The notes: a model not told the origin generated them from the sequence alone. A stretch of DNA of 64,000 nt from Prolixibacter sp. SD074 (GCF_009617895.1 NZ_BLAW01000001.1:2967001-3031000); one strand, 5' to 3'; counted from the stretch's first letter, positions 26,260-35,836 are shown. Numbers and translations are program-made.

Positions 26260-27273
26260 CTATTCTTCCAATAACCAGATTCCCGATTTCGGATTGCCCC
26301 TGGTCAGATTGTCCAGTACCGCCAGTGCTTCATCCCGGTCGTTGTACGACTGAATGGTAACACGATAGAAACCGTTGTCCAGATTAAGGATCCGGGAATC
26401 GTACCCCTGACGGACCAATTCATCCTGGTATTTCTTTGCGTTCATCTCGCTCTTAAAACTTCCGCCAACCAGGTAAAACCGGGTGGCATTAGCATTTGAA
26501 GCGGGCTTGCCGACCGTAACAACAGGTTTGTTAACCGCCTGATTGTCTGCCAATGCTCCAACTGTATTCGGCTTAGCTTTGGATTCGGCCGGTACCGGTT
26601 CGTCCGGGATTTTATCAGCCCCCACAAACGTATCAGCCGGCGTGCTGTCAATCACTGATAAAACAGAGGAAGTAGTTGATGCCTGATCGCCTGTCTGAAC
26701 ATCTCCACGTTGCATGTGCTCGGAGAGCGGTATCAAGGTCAGTGCCAACATCAGCGGAACGCCGATAAGCAATTTTTTCGCTGTCCGCGAATTGAAGACC
26801 ACCCGCACAGTTTCCTTGTCTTCGAAACGGGAAGTGGCCCGAACGATATCGGTACGCTCGATTTTCGGAAAATGAAAATCTCCCATTCCATAAGAACCAA
26901 TCAAGAGGTTCTCTGTCAACTCCGGCCCAAAAATCAGCTTCTCATGCCTGTCGTAATGCAACGAACCGATATAACTGAATTCCAGTTTCTCACCATTTTC
27001 GAGCTTCGACCATGCTTCGTCAACAAATTCGGCAATCATCTGCCGGGCTTCCAAATACCCGATTCCATCGCTTTCAGAGATATGATTTACCAGCAAACCA
27101 TCGTTCCCGGTTAACTTGCTGTTAAAAACAATTTCTTTTCGCGGGGGAGCAAACGTATTTCGGTTATAATCGATCCCGGCCGGTTGGTAATTCGAGATAA
27201 AACCACCCAGTTCCGGAACGATAACACAATCGTGAATTCGAATCAGTTCAATAAGATAGATGCTGATATCCAT
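26260..27273 (-). CDS. membrane protein with N-terminal CCDC81-like HU domains and C-terminal SPOR domain
   Basis: 337 residues. The N-terminal ISIYLIELIRIHDCVIVPEL-type segment and the following FSYIGSLHYDRHEKLIFGP are the paired HU-like domains of the bacterial HU-CCDC81/SPOR family. A single membrane helix lies at about 168-184 (LLIGVPLMLALTLIPL), a Thr/Pro-rich linker follows, and the last 75 residues form a SPOR domain (FYLVGGSFKSEMNAKKY...). SPOR domains bind denuded septal peptidoglycan, so with the HU part inside and the SPOR part outside it may link cytoplasmic structures to division sites (inference). The start at 27273 is preferred over 27288 because the promoter's -7 box is at 27300. 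Confidence 0.85.
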   Translation of the reverse strand: MDISIYLIELIRIHDCVIVPELGGFISNYQPAGIDYNRNTFAPPRKEIVFNSKLTGNDGLLVNHISESDGIGYLEARQMIAEFVDEAWSKLENGEKLEFSYIGSLHYDRHEKLIFGPELTENLLIGSYGMGDFHFPKIERTDIVRATSRFEDKETVRVVFNSRTAKKLLIGVPLMLALTLIPLSEHMQRGDVQTGDQASTTSSVLSVIDSTPADTFVGADKIPDEPVPAESKAKPNTVGALADNQAVNKPVVTVGKPASNANATRFYLVGGSFKSEMNAKKYQDELVRQGYDSRILNLDNGFYRVTIQSYNDRDEALAVLDNLTRGNPKSGIWLLEE

Positions 27274-27299
27274 TTTCCCTTTTAGCATTTCTTAGCAAT

Positions 27300-27330
27300 C
27301 AAATGTAGCGAAAAAATAGGTGAAGACAAA
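27300..27330 (-). promoter_or_regulatory. promoter TTTG-N19-TACATTTG for the HU/SPOR gene
   Basis: Plus-strand CAAATGTA (27300-27307) and CAAA (27327-27330) give a minus-strand TTTG, 19-base spacer, TACATTTG: an exact match to the Bacteroidota -33/-7 consensus, about 27 bases before the chosen ATG. Confidence 0.8.
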
Positions 27331-27411
27331 CCATACTTTACAATAAAGCCGTCAAACAAAATCCTTAAAGAACTGATCCTCCTGAAAGGCAAAATTTTAT
27401 CCTATTATTCC

Positions 27412-27419
27412 TATTTTTG
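27412..27419 (+). promoter_or_regulatory. -7 box (TATTTTTG) for galE
   Basis: TATTTTTG lies 31 bases before the ATG at 27450 and overlaps the longer in-frame start at 27417, which is therefore unlikely. Confidence 0.55.
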
Positions 27420-27449
27420 GAATTCGACAAAAACGAAAGGGCCCTATTC

Positions 27450-28478
27450 ATGAAAAAGCAAATTCTGGTAACCGGTGGAACGGGTTACATTGGATCGCAT
27501 ACCGTTGTTGAGCTTCAGGCAGCCGGGTACGACGTAGTCATCATCGATGATTTATCGAATTCGAGCGCCGATGTCGTAGATAACATCGAAAAGATATCCG
27601 GTATCCGTCCGGCATTTGAGGAATTTAACCTGCAGGATTACAAGAAACTGGAACCATTCTTTGCCAGGTATCCCAAGATCGGGGCCATCATCCATTTTGC
27701 CGCCAGTAAAGCCGTAGGTGAATCAGTGGAAAAGCCACTGCTATACTACAGAAATAACCTGGTCTCGCTGATGAATTTGCTGGAGATGATGCCCCGGCAC
27801 AAGGTTCCGAATCTTGTTTTTTCCTCATCGTGTACTGTTTACGGCCAGCCCGATGTACTACCGGTAACCGAGGACACCCCGCGGAAGGAAGCCGAATCGC
27901 CCTACGGGAATACCAAAGCCATTTCGGAAGACATTATCCGCGACAGCGTGAAAGCCATGGAAGGAATCAACGCCATTGCTTTGCGTTATTTCAATCCAAT
28001 CGGTGCGCATCCGTCGGCACTTATCGGGGAACTGCCCCGTGGTGTACCGAATAATCTCGTTCCCTTCATTACCCAGACAGCTGCCGGTTTGCGCGAAAAG
28101 CTGAGTATTTTTGGCGATAATTACAACACTCCCGACGGGACCGCTGTCCGTGACTACATCAACGTAGTCGATTTAGCGAAAGCCCATGTGGTAGCTATCG
28201 GACGCCTTCTGGATAAGAAAAATCAAGCTCACTATGAGTTTTTCAATATCGGAACCGGAAAAGGGGCTTCGGTACTGGAACTGGTGAAAACCTTCATTGA
28301 AGTTACGGGAGTAGGCCTAAATTACCAGATTGTAGACCGCCGCGCCGGTGACATCGAGCAAACGTATGCCGACACCACAAAGGCAAACAAAGTTCTGGGC
28401 TGGAGGGCCGAAAAATCGCTGGGTGAAACCTTGCTTTCGGCCTGGAATTGGGAGAAAAAGGTACGAAACATTCAGTAG
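27450..28478 (+). CDS. galE: UDP-glucose 4-epimerase
   Basis: 342 residues. Extended SDR enzyme interconverting UDP-glucose and UDP-galactose. Rossmann motif TGGTGYIGSH at the N-terminus; Ser of the triad in VFSSSCTVYG, Tyr/Lys in ESPYGNTKAISE; substrate-side ALRYFNPIGAHPS and DGTAVRDYINVVDLA. The ATG at 27450 (MKKQILVTGG) is the normal family start. It is followed 34 bases later by a truncated rmlB fragment, suggesting the locus once held a longer nucleotide-sugar cluster. Confidence 0.95.
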   Translation: MKKQILVTGGTGYIGSHTVVELQAAGYDVVIIDDLSNSSADVVDNIEKISGIRPAFEEFNLQDYKKLEPFFARYPKIGAIIHFAASKAVGESVEKPLLYYRNNLVSLMNLLEMMPRHKVPNLVFSSSCTVYGQPDVLPVTEDTPRKEAESPYGNTKAISEDIIRDSVKAMEGINAIALRYFNPIGAHPSALIGELPRGVPNNLVPFITQTAAGLREKLSIFGDNYNTPDGTAVRDYINVVDLAKAHVVAIGRLLDKKNQAHYEFFNIGTGKGASVLELVKTFIEVTGVGLNYQIVDRRAGDIEQTYADTTKANKVLGWRAEKSLGETLLSAWNWEKKVRNIQ

Positions 28479-28511
28479 ATTGATTTATTTCCCTTAGCAT
28501 CCCTTAAAACA

Positions 28512-28808
28512 TATGACTATGCAGAAGACCATGCCCGGGCCATCGATCTCATTTTCCACGAAGGAAAACAAGGCGCTACCTACAACATCGGCGGGAATAA
28601 CGAGTGGACAAACATCAATCTCATCCGTACCTTATGCAAGGTGATGGACAAAAAATTGGAACGAAGCCCCGGAACATCGGAACAGCTCATCACTTACGTG
28701 AAAGACCGTGCCGGACACGATTTACGGTACACTATCGATTCATCAAAGCTGAAGAAAGAATTAGGCTGGAAACCATCGCTACAGTTTGAAGAAGGCATTG
28801 AAAAAACC
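28512..28808 (+). pseudogene. rmlB: truncated dTDP-glucose 4,6-dehydratase (rmlB) fragment
   Basis: A stop-free frame encodes about 99 residues matching only the C-terminal third of RmlB: YAEDHARAIDLIFHEG, TYNIGGNNEWTNINLIRTLC, LITYVKDRAGHDLRYTIDSS and KKELGWKPSLQFEEGIEKT. A full enzyme is about 350 residues. The NAD-binding domain and the catalytic YxxxK are missing, there is no start codon at the left edge, and the homology stops abruptly after EKT, just before the tandem repeats. Conserved residues remain intact, so the truncation may be recent. Confidence 0.8.
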
Positions 28809-28840
28809 GGAAACTCTATTCTTCCCCGGAAGGTGAACAG

Positions 28841-29186
28841 CCCATGCACATTTGATCACGGCTTCCCTGGGACTTGGACGGCCCATTCACATTTATGCAC
28901 GCCTTCCCTGAGAGTTGGATGAGGCACGCACATTTGTGAAAGGCTTCCCTGAAAGTTGGACGGCTCATGCACATTTGTGAAAGGCTTCCCTGAAAGTTGG
29001 ACGGCTCATGCACATTTGTGAAAGGCTTCCCTAATGGATTGGACGGGGCACGCACATTTGTGCACGCCTTCCCTGAGAGTTGGACGGGGCACGCACATTT
29101 GTGCACGCCTTCCCTGAGAGTTGGATGAGGGACGCACATTTGTGTATGGCTTCCCTGTGGATTGGACGAGGGACGCACATTTGTTT
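28841..29186. repeat. 41-bp tandem repeat array (about 8.4 copies)
   Basis: The core CACATTT recurs at 28847, 28888, 28929, 28970, 29011, 29053, 29094, 29135 and 29176, i.e. every 41 bases with one 42-base step. Each unit has the form CACATTTGTG-NNN-GGCTTCCCTG followed by an AGTTGGA-like segment and CACG or CATG. Units at 28929, 28970 and 29011 are nearly identical, as are those at 29053 and 29094; the outer ones are more diverged. There are no unique spacers, so it is not CRISPR. Because 41 is not a multiple of 3, the long frames seen through it on both strands are by-products. It fills the 770-base gap between galE and cysS together with the rmlB fragment. Confidence 0.9.
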
Positions 29187-29249
29187 TTTTTCAGGACAGC
29201 TCCCGTTTAATAACGCAGGCTCCTATTCGTTATCAACTATTACGTTGTC

Positions 29250-30722
29250 CTATTTCTTCAACTCCCAGGAAAATCCATCCTTGGTGTCTTTTATTTCAAA
29301 TCCAAGGGCACTCAATTCATTTCGAATTTTATCAGCGGTTCCCCAGTCTTTGTTTTTCTTGGCCTCCATCCGAAGGTCCAACAGTAAATCAACTACGGAG
29401 TTCATCGTGTCGTTGCTACCGCAGCCGGCCTGTTCTTCGGCCTGCAAGCCCAGAATGTCGAATGCAAAGGTGCGATAAAGTTGTTGAAGCGCGGTCAAAT
29501 CCCCGGCAGATATCTTTTCCTTCCCATCGTTGATGGAATTAATCATCTTCACGCCATCAAACAAATGCGCAATCAGAATGGGGCTGTTCAAATCATCGTT
29601 CATCGCTTCGTAGCACTTTTCCTTCAAAGCGGCTACATCAACGGTTGATTCAGCGGATGTTGGCAGATTTTCCAGCATTTCAACCGCTTTCATCAAACGC
29701 TCCATCCCTTTTCCAGCCGCCTGCAGCGCTTCGTTTGAGAAATCGAGCGGACTGCGGTAATGCGCCTGAAGGATGAAGAAACGGACCGTCATTGGGCTGT
29801 AGGCCTTCTCCAGCAAACTGTGCTTACCTTCGAACAACTCGTTGAGCTTAATAAAATTCCCCAGCGACTTGCCCATCTTCTGACCGTTGATGGTAATCAG
29901 GTTATTGTGCATCCAGTAATTCACCGATTCATGTCCGGTACAGGCTATACTTTGTGCTATTTCCGCTTCATGGTGGGGAAACAGCAAATCCATTCCGCCC
30001 CCGTGGATGTCGAACCGTTCGCCCAGGTATTTGGTGCTCATGGCTGTACACTCCATGTGCCATCCCGGATAACCGTCGCTCCAGGGCGAAGGCCAGCGCA
30101 TGATATGTTCGGGCGTTGCTTTTTTCCACAACGCAAAATCCATCGAAGATTTTTTCTCCGATTGTCCGTCCAGCTCCCGGGTATTGGAATAAAGGTCTTC
30201 CACTTTTCTTCCGGAAAGTTTGCCGTAGTGATGGCCTTTCGAGAATCTCTCTACATCAAAATAAACCGAGCCGTTGCTTTCATAACCATACCCGGCTTTC
30301 AAAATCTTCTTGACTGCCTCAACCTGCTCAATGATATGCCCCGATGCCATTGGTTCGATACTCGGTGGAAGGTTATTCAGCCGGGCCATATTTCCGCGGT
30401 AGCTGTTGGTATAAATCTGCACCACCTCCATGGGCTCCAATTGCTCGACCTTCGCTTTGCGTTCAATCTTATCCTCTCCTTCGTCAGCATCGTCAACCAG
30501 GTGTCCTACATCGGTAATGTTCCGCACGTAGCGTACCTTATAGCCCACGTGTTTCAGGTACCTGAAAAGCATATCGAACGTGATAGCCGGCCGGGCGTGC
30601 CCCAGGTGTGCTTCACCGTAAACTGTAGGCCCGCAAACGTACATTCCCACAGCTCCGGGATGAATGGGTTTAAACAATTCTTTCTTCCGCGTAAGCGTAT
30701 TGTAAACGACGAGCTTGTCCAT
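29250..30722 (-). CDS. cysS: cysteinyl-tRNA synthetase
   Basis: 490 residues, normal length. Class I synthetase for tRNA-Cys. Zinc ligand Cys30 and HLGH (39-42) in [18 protein letters not shown], zinc ligands Cys225 in WHMECTAMS and the His/Glu of [11 protein letters not shown], and KMGKS at 282-286. C-terminal helical DALR-type region to the end. It has its own TACCTTTG promoter box; the 3' end faces the tandem repeat array with no clear terminator between. Confidence 0.96.
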   Translation of the reverse strand: MDKLVVYNTLTRKKELFKPIHPGAVGMYVCGPTVYGEAHLGHARPAITFDMLFRYLKHVGYKVRYVRNITDVGHLVDDADEGEDKIERKAKVEQLEPMEVVQIYTNSYRGNMARLNNLPPSIEPMASGHIIEQVEAVKKILKAGYGYESNGSVYFDVERFSKGHHYGKLSGRKVEDLYSNTRELDGQSEKKSSMDFALWKKATPEHIMRWPSPWSDGYPGWHMECTAMSTKYLGERFDIHGGGMDLLFPHHEAEIAQSIACTGHESVNYWMHNNLITINGQKMGKSLGNFIKLNELFEGKHSLLEKAYSPMTVRFFILQAHYRSPLDFSNEALQAAGKGMERLMKAVEMLENLPTSAESTVDVAALKEKCYEAMNDDLNSPILIAHLFDGVKMINSINDGKEKISAGDLTALQQLYRTFAFDILGLQAEEQAGCGSNDTMNSVVDLLLDLRMEAKKNKDWGTADKIRNELSALGFEIKDTKDGFSWELKK

Positions 30723-30750
30723 TCGGGTTAAGAATTAAAAAACAGATGCA

Positions 30751-30758
30751 CAAAGGTA
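30751..30758 (-). promoter_or_regulatory. -7 box (TACCTTTG, minus strand) for cysS
   Basis: CAAAGGTA on the plus strand, 28 bases upstream of the cysS ATG. The -33 is not evident. Confidence 0.55.
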
Positions 30759-31038
30759 GGAAAATCAGGGAGGATGAAAAAGCGACATACCACAGCTTTC
30801 GCCGATAGGGGCCGGATTGACATTTACCGGCCAATAACTGCCATTCGCCGATTTTTCGTTTTATCTCTATTTTGGTTGTCCGGTTTTTGATTTGTGTTTG
30901 ACAAGATTGATATCCCGGGGTGAAAATAAAGAACATAAGGATTTCCCGTTTTTGGAAACTGAGACGACCGGCCAAACACTTCGTCCTGGTTTTGCCAAAT
31001 CCGATTTCACTCCGGGTTCAACCAATCTTATACAGGAA
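30759..31038. other. gene-free gap between cysS and gldN
   Basis: About 280 bases with frames that do not look coding. I see no convincing terminator for the gldN operon, so read-through toward cysS is possible. Nothing else recognisable. Confidence 0.4.
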
Positions 31039-31890
31039 TTAATATTCCCAAAGATCCTGTTCAAAGTTGAAAATCTCATTTTTAATTCGTCGCGATTCGT
31101 TTGTCGCATACTGGCCTGTGGCATATTGACTGATTGCCCGATTGTTGTAAATATTGGATTCTTTGGTAATATAGCTGTCAAACTTTCGTAGCAGGAAAAT
31201 ATCGTCGAAACTGAGGCTTCTGGAGTCATTATTTGGATTCAGCACCTCATATTTTGCAAACAGCGGGCGAACTTCCGGGTAATATATCCAAAACACCTTA
31301 CGGCGAAGTGGGCGATCATGATTCACGTCATCGTCACGGAAGAATTCCTGGATAGGACATAACCCGATAATACGAACCTGCAGCGTTGAAGATTGCTTAT
31401 CGAAATACCAAACTTCCTTCACCATGATCTGCTTAATATCCTCCGGATTAATATCCCGATCCACCTTGACATTTTCCATTTCGCCCGTTTCAAAATTCCG
31501 GCGTTCCACAATTTTAGGTACCGCACCAAAAGCCTCCTTCACCTGATCGAACGTCATGGGAAGTTTGAACTCATTGTCGGTAGAGGCATCATAGGCAGTT
31601 ATCTGCCCTTCTTTAATGCCCTTCAGCAGAAGGTTAATGAGGCTCAACCGACCGTGCACCTCCCGAGTCGGATAATACAAGTCCTGGTTCATCTTCTCAC
31701 GCAGATCGACGATCCGCCAGATAGTTTTAGACCAGAACACATCTGACTCCCTGACTGCAGGAAGCGGGGCTGGTTTCCGGTCGCGGGTAATTTTTTTCTG
31801 GTAAGGACCATCAACAACCTGCGCCGTTGCTGGCTGGGTTGCAGCAGAAGCCAGAATTATGGCAAACAGAATCAAAAATAGCTTTTTCAT
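31039..31890 (-). CDS. gldN: type IX secretion outer-membrane ring protein GldN/PorN
   Basis: 283 residues. Signal peptide MKKLFLILFAIILASAATQPATA; mature part with the GldN signature DVFWSKTIWRIVDLREKMNQ and VWYFDKQSSTLQVRIIGLCP. GldN/PorN forms the periplasmic ring with the lipoprotein GldK/PorK. The ATG at 31890 is chosen; the frame can be extended three codons to a TTG. Last gene of the porP-gldK-gldL-gldM-gldN operon, 98 bases after gldM. Confidence 0.95.
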   Translation of the reverse strand: MKKLFLILFAIILASAATQPATAQVVDGPYQKKITRDRKPAPLPAVRESDVFWSKTIWRIVDLREKMNQDLYYPTREVHGRLSLINLLLKGIKEGQITAYDASTDNEFKLPMTFDQVKEAFGAVPKIVERRNFETGEMENVKVDRDINPEDIKQIMVKEVWYFDKQSSTLQVRIIGLCPIQEFFRDDDVNHDRPLRRKVFWIYYPEVRPLFAKYEVLNPNNDSRSLSFDDIFLLRKFDSYITKESNIYNNRAISQYATGQYATNESRRIKNEIFNFEQDLWEY

Positions 31891-31988
31891 TCTTCTCAAG
31901 TTTGTTCTTCCAAATTAATAATCTACCAGTTAGCTAATCAGTTACGTATTCCTGTTACTTCCCGTAAATATTAGGTTCAGTAACATGT

Positions 31989-33539
31989 TTATCTGATTCT
32001 GAAACTGATGGCCGAAAGGTTACGGGTTGTCCCGTCTTCGCCTTTGGCTACAATATTTTCAATATATAGTCGACTACCGGAATTTAGGCTTTTCATCAGG
32101 TTGGCCTGATCCGGTGTAAACAGATTGCTGTTGGATTTTTTATCCACTACGAAACCTCCGCGCGTAGTCGAAACCACAAATGAGGTTACCGTGAATTTCA
32201 TATCGAAATCGAAATCGGGAATTTCAGCATAAACCCCTCGTTCGAGCAATAATTCGTTTTTAGTAATCTGACCTTCGTTCTTGCCACCTACGGTTGCAAC
32301 TGGATCGGGTACCCGCTTAACGCGGAAATCAGTGGAGCCGATTGTTTTTACCTGACCATCTATTTCCGCTTTTACAGTAATGACTGATTTCACTCCCGGC
32401 TTCTTCGGATATACCAGATAATTTCTCCCGTTCGGCTTCATGGCCGCATTGGTAATCGACGGGATTATTTTATCCGAAGGCACACCGGGAACGGAAATAG
32501 ACACGGGGTTGGCCAATCCGGCATAGAACACATTCATTTTGGTCGGGGAAATCGTCATGGTTGGTTTGGCCACCTGGTACTCTCCTTCGAAAGGATATTG
32601 AACGATCTGACCTGAAGGGTTTTTGAAATTGATAACACCGTTCCATTTATGATATCCCTCAGTGGTAGCAGGCACCTTATACAATCCCATTCCTTCGCCC
32701 TCAATAATCGGTATCTGTTTGTTATTCACCAGGATCTGAGGATCGGAGGTCGTATCGACTGCCGACAGAAAGATTTTGGCTTCATAGGTACCGCCCTCTA
32801 ACACATAATCGGTTTTGGGCAATACCTGGGCTTTTAATTTATTAAACTTGAATGAGTTTGCGTCAATTTTGACATACAGATAGTTGGCTACATCGGATTC
32901 GGTATTACGGATATCACTTTGCATTTTCGACATCAACGTTACAACAGCAGCCAGCGGATATCCCTGAAAAATGGACTCCTGCCATGAAGGAGAATTCCCT
33001 TCAACCGGAGGTGGATCGGATGTATCGAGACTACTTTTTATACTTGAAATCAACGCAGTATCTTTGGGATCGACCAACGACAGGAGATACTTACGGTACG
33101 ATTCTATTGATTGCTTTAATTCTTTACCTAAACGCCCGTTGTGTTTTACCAGCATTAACTCGGGTGCTACATGGGTATCATCCTTCGTCTTTATATTGTG
33201 GATATTACCATCTTCACCATCAGCCGCTACAACCAGCATCTTTTTCAACTCTGTAATATAATTATAGAGTGAGTCTGTTCTTGCTTTAACGGTTTTCGCT
33301 TCCAGGTTCAGATCACCTGACTTTTCAGGATTTTCAAGAGCAGCCTTTGCAAAATCGGCATAAACCCTGGCATTCTTGGAATTGAAATTCTCGATAGTCT
33401 TCGATAACCCCTGATCGACAGTTTCAAAAGCATCCAGCACTGATTTATCTACGTTCAGTGCCAACATTGCCATCAGCACCAGGTACATCAGGCTAATCAT
33501 TCGTTGCCGTGGAGTTTCCGGACAATTTTTTGCACTCAT
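31989..33539 (-). CDS. gldM: type IX secretion motor protein GldM/PorM
   Basis: 516 residues. Short cytoplasmic N-terminus, one membrane helix (RMISLMYLVLMAMLALNV, about 13-30) with the family's CPETPRQRMI start, then a long periplasmic part of four domains ending in SAISFRIR. GldM and GldL form the proton-driven motor; GldM spans the periplasm to the GldK/N ring. It follows gldL by 22 bases. Confidence 0.96.
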   Translation of the reverse strand: MSAKNCPETPRQRMISLMYLVLMAMLALNVDKSVLDAFETVDQGLSKTIENFNSKNARVYADFAKAALENPEKSGDLNLEAKTVKARTDSLYNYITELKKMLVVAADGEDGNIHNIKTKDDTHVAPELMLVKHNGRLGKELKQSIESYRKYLLSLVDPKDTALISSIKSSLDTSDPPPVEGNSPSWQESIFQGYPLAAVVTLMSKMQSDIRNTESDVANYLYVKIDANSFKFNKLKAQVLPKTDYVLEGGTYEAKIFLSAVDTTSDPQILVNNKQIPIIEGEGMGLYKVPATTEGYHKWNGVINFKNPSGQIVQYPFEGEYQVAKPTMTISPTKMNVFYAGLANPVSISVPGVPSDKIIPSITNAAMKPNGRNYLVYPKKPGVKSVITVKAEIDGQVKTIGSTDFRVKRVPDPVATVGGKNEGQITKNELLLERGVYAEIPDFDFDMKFTVTSFVVSTTRGGFVVDKKSNSNLFTPDQANLMKSLNSGSRLYIENIVAKGEDGTTRNLSAISFRIR

Positions 33540-33561
33540 TTCAAATCGAGAATTTGGTGAA

Positions 33562-34455
33562 TTACTTCTTGATATTCATGGCTCCAAGCATATTTCCATA
33601 TACACTATTGAGCGCTTCAAGATTTTTATTTAACTCTTCTGTCTGGGACTGATATTTTTTAGCCTCCTTTACCGAACTGGATATTAACTCATTCATCCGG
33701 GCAAAATCCTGGTGCACAGAAGAAGCAGTTTCGGCTTGTTTACGAGCTCCTTCCAACTGAGCTTCGTATGAAGCATTCAATGATGAAAGATTCGAATTGA
33801 TCCGCTCCAATTCTTCAGTATAGTTGCCTGAATGATTGTTCAATGCCTTGAAATCGCGCTGAATAGTATTGACGAACTCGTGATAGGATTCAGCCAGTTT
33901 CTCTCCTGAATGAACCACCTTGTTAACGGTGCTGTCAACACTCTCACCTGCCCGGGTATTCACTTCTGCAAATATGTCCATTGACTCCGATGCAGCGTTC
34001 AGGTTCTTCACATAAACATCAGTGGCCATAGTGGCTGAGGAAATATCAGCAAAACTTTGAGCCGTGTTGCTCAAATCAGTAAGTCCTTTTTGCAGTTTAT
34101 TCAGTAATTCGGGCGATATTTCCGTCGACTCCAGGAATGTATCCATATCGAATGTACTTTTCGGCTTCCTGTTCATCGATTCTTCGAAAAGTGCGTCTGC
34201 ATCGAGATGGGCAAAATCTTCTTTTAATTGCGGATACACTTTTGTCCAATCCGGCGGTTCGTTCGAAGATTCAAAAGCGGATAGGAAGAATATCAAAGCT
34301 TCAGTCGACATTCCAATCGTCAGCATAATCGGGCCCCCGGGCCAGTGCTGAAGTTTAAACAATGCACCCAAAAGTACGATGGACGCTCCAATACTGTATA
34401 CATAATTCATGAAGCCCTTCCATCGTCTGGAATGTGTAAAATCGGTCAATCCCAT
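33562..34455 (-). CDS. gldL: type IX secretion motor protein GldL/PorL
   Basis: 297 residues. Two membrane helices near the N-terminus (about 17-37 and 42-60: FMNYVYSIGASIVLLGALF and ITMLTIG-like segment IMLTIGMSTEALIFFLSAF) with the conserved FKLQHWPGGP loop between them and Glu in the second helix, then a long cytoplasmic coiled-coil-rich tail. Five GldL subunits surround two GldM helices in the motor. Position between gldK (31-base gap) and gldM (22-base gap) agrees. Confidence 0.95.
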   Translation of the reverse strand: MGLTDFTHSRRWKGFMNYVYSIGASIVLLGALFKLQHWPGGPIMLTIGMSTEALIFFLSAFESSNEPPDWTKVYPQLKEDFAHLDADALFEESMNRKPKSTFDMDTFLESTEISPELLNKLQKGLTDLSNTAQSFADISSATMATDVYVKNLNAASESMDIFAEVNTRAGESVDSTVNKVVHSGEKLAESYHEFVNTIQRDFKALNNHSGNYTEELERINSNLSSLNASYEAQLEGARKQAETASSVHQDFARMNELISSSVKEAKKYQSQTEELNKNLEALNSVYGNMLGAMNIKK

Positions 34456-34486
34456 GGCAAAAGCAATTTAATGGTTTAATTCCCTT

Positions 34487-35836
34487 CTAAAATTCATCTC
34501 CAAATGACGATCGTATGCAACGGAACCCGATGTACGATTTCGCTGTATCCTGATACTCATAGGTACGTGTACCTACCTGCAGGAAATATGAAATATCCTT
34601 CCACGAGCCACCCCGAATCACTTTTCTTTTCATCGCCGGCGGATCACTCGGAAGAGCATTATATTCGTAGTTTGGGTTAAAGTCATTGATGAAGTTATAC
34701 TCTGCTTCATCATAGGCGGTAATGGTCCATTCAGCGACATTACCCGCCATATCGTACAATCCGTAACCGTTCGGATCGTATGTCCCGACTTTAACCGTTG
34801 TCAAACCGTTATCATCGATATAATTTCCCCGCATCGGCTTAAAATTAGCCAGAAAGCAACCTTCCTGTGTACGGGTATAGTAACCTCCCCACGGATACAT
34901 GGAATTTTCGAGGCCGCCACGGGCCGCGTATTCCCATTCAGCCTCCGAAGGCAAACGATAATCCTGGACAGCATATTCTCCCTGTTCAGCAAGTGCTGCA
35001 TTTTTATACCGGGTTCGCCAAATACAAAATGCTTTAGCCTGTTTCCAGTTGACACCTACAACAGGGTAATCGTCAAAACCGGGATGCCAGAAATACATAG
35101 TTGCCCAGGGTTCATTATATGAATAGGTATAATCTCTGATCCATATCAGCGTATCCGGGTAAACATTCACCGCATCGCTCATGATAAAGCTGGAGCGTCC
35201 TTCGATTGGGACTTCTTTACCATCAATATCATGTACGGTTCCCTTATAACTTTGGGTTTTGTAATCATAGGCATTAGCACGCTTTGCAGCCTGTTTCAGG
35301 TCAACCCAGAAATATTTGTAATTAAGTTTCCGTGTGTCAATTTCTTTCTTTCCAAACAAACGATCTTTGGGAGCGTAATACAATCCCGAAAGTGCTTCCC
35401 GGTAATCCGGATCATTCCAATCAATACGTTCGTCCCAGTTCAATGTTGGGGGATCGATTGGATTTCCGTCTCTATCTTCTGTATTCAGGAATTCGTCAAA
35501 TTGGTCACCCAGCATTCGACGCGCAATGGAGTCCCGGACCCAGTACACAAACTGTCGGTATTCGTTATTGGTAATCTCCGTTTCATCCATCCAGAATGCA
35601 TCCACCGAAACAGTTCTTGAAGGTGGTGTTGAATGAGAGATATCCTGATCACTCGGCCCCAGGGTAAAGCTTCCCCTCGGGACCATGGTCATTCCAAAAG
35701 GAACGGGCTCAAAATATTTACCTCGTTTACCCACTCCGACAAGTTCTCCGTTTCCTCCGCGGTTACAACTACTCAGAGACAGGACGATGGCAATTACACT
35801 ACCAAAGAAGAATAATCGTCTCATATTATTGTTCAT
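34487..35836 (-). CDS. gldK: type IX secretion lipoprotein GldK/PorK (FGE-sulfatase fold)
   Basis: 449 residues. Lipoprotein signal ending at C24 (IAIVLSLSSC), followed by a formylglycine-generating-enzyme-like domain: MTMVPRGSFTLG, MDETEITNNEYRQFV, YRLPSEAEWEYAARGG, GLYDMAGNVAEW and VIRGGSWKD. In GldK this fold is structural, not enzymatic: it forms the outer-membrane-anchored ring with GldN. The frame is open to 35887 inside porP; the ATG at 35836 starts 34 bases past the porP stop and gives a proper signal peptide (35824 is also possible). Confidence 0.94.
   Translation of the reverse strand: MNNNMRRLFFFGSVIAIVLSLSSCNRGGNGELVGVGKRGKYFEPVPFGMTMVPRGSFTLGPSDQDISHSTPPSRTVSVDAFWMDETEITNNEYRQFVYWVRDSIARRMLGDQFDEFLNTEDRDGNPIDPPTLNWDERIDWNDPDYREALSGLYYAPKDRLFGKKEIDTRKLNYKYFWVDLKQAAKRANAYDYKTQSYKGTVHDIDGKEVPIEGRSSFIMSDAVNVYPDTLIWIRDYTYSYNEPWATMYFWHPGFDDYPVVGVNWKQAKAFCIWRTRYKNAALAEQGEYAVQDYRLPSEAEWEYAARGGLENSMYPWGGYYTRTQEGCFLANFKPMRGNYIDDNGLTTVKVGTYDPNGYGLYDMAGNVAEWTITAYDEAEYNFINDFNPNYEYNALPSDPPAMKRKVIRGGSWKDISYFLQVGTRTYEYQDTAKSYIGFRCIRSSFGDEF

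Noticed and set aside
28816-29178. 120-codon minus-strand ORF (and a plus-strand frame) through the 41-bp repeats
   Set aside because: The open frames arise from the repeat itself; the period is not a multiple of three, the protein has no recognisable domain, and the right part runs out of the rmlB fragment.
28841-29186. CRISPR array
   Set aside because: Units are contiguous 41-bp tandem copies with no unique spacers of constant length and no cas genes nearby.
29760-30731. 323-codon plus-strand ORF inside cysS
   Set aside because: Antisense shadow of cysS, whose catalytic motifs are intact on the other strand.
30867-31229. 120-codon minus-strand ORF overlapping the 3' end of gldN in another frame
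   Set aside because: No start context, no recognisable domain, and half of it lies inside gldN in a different frame.
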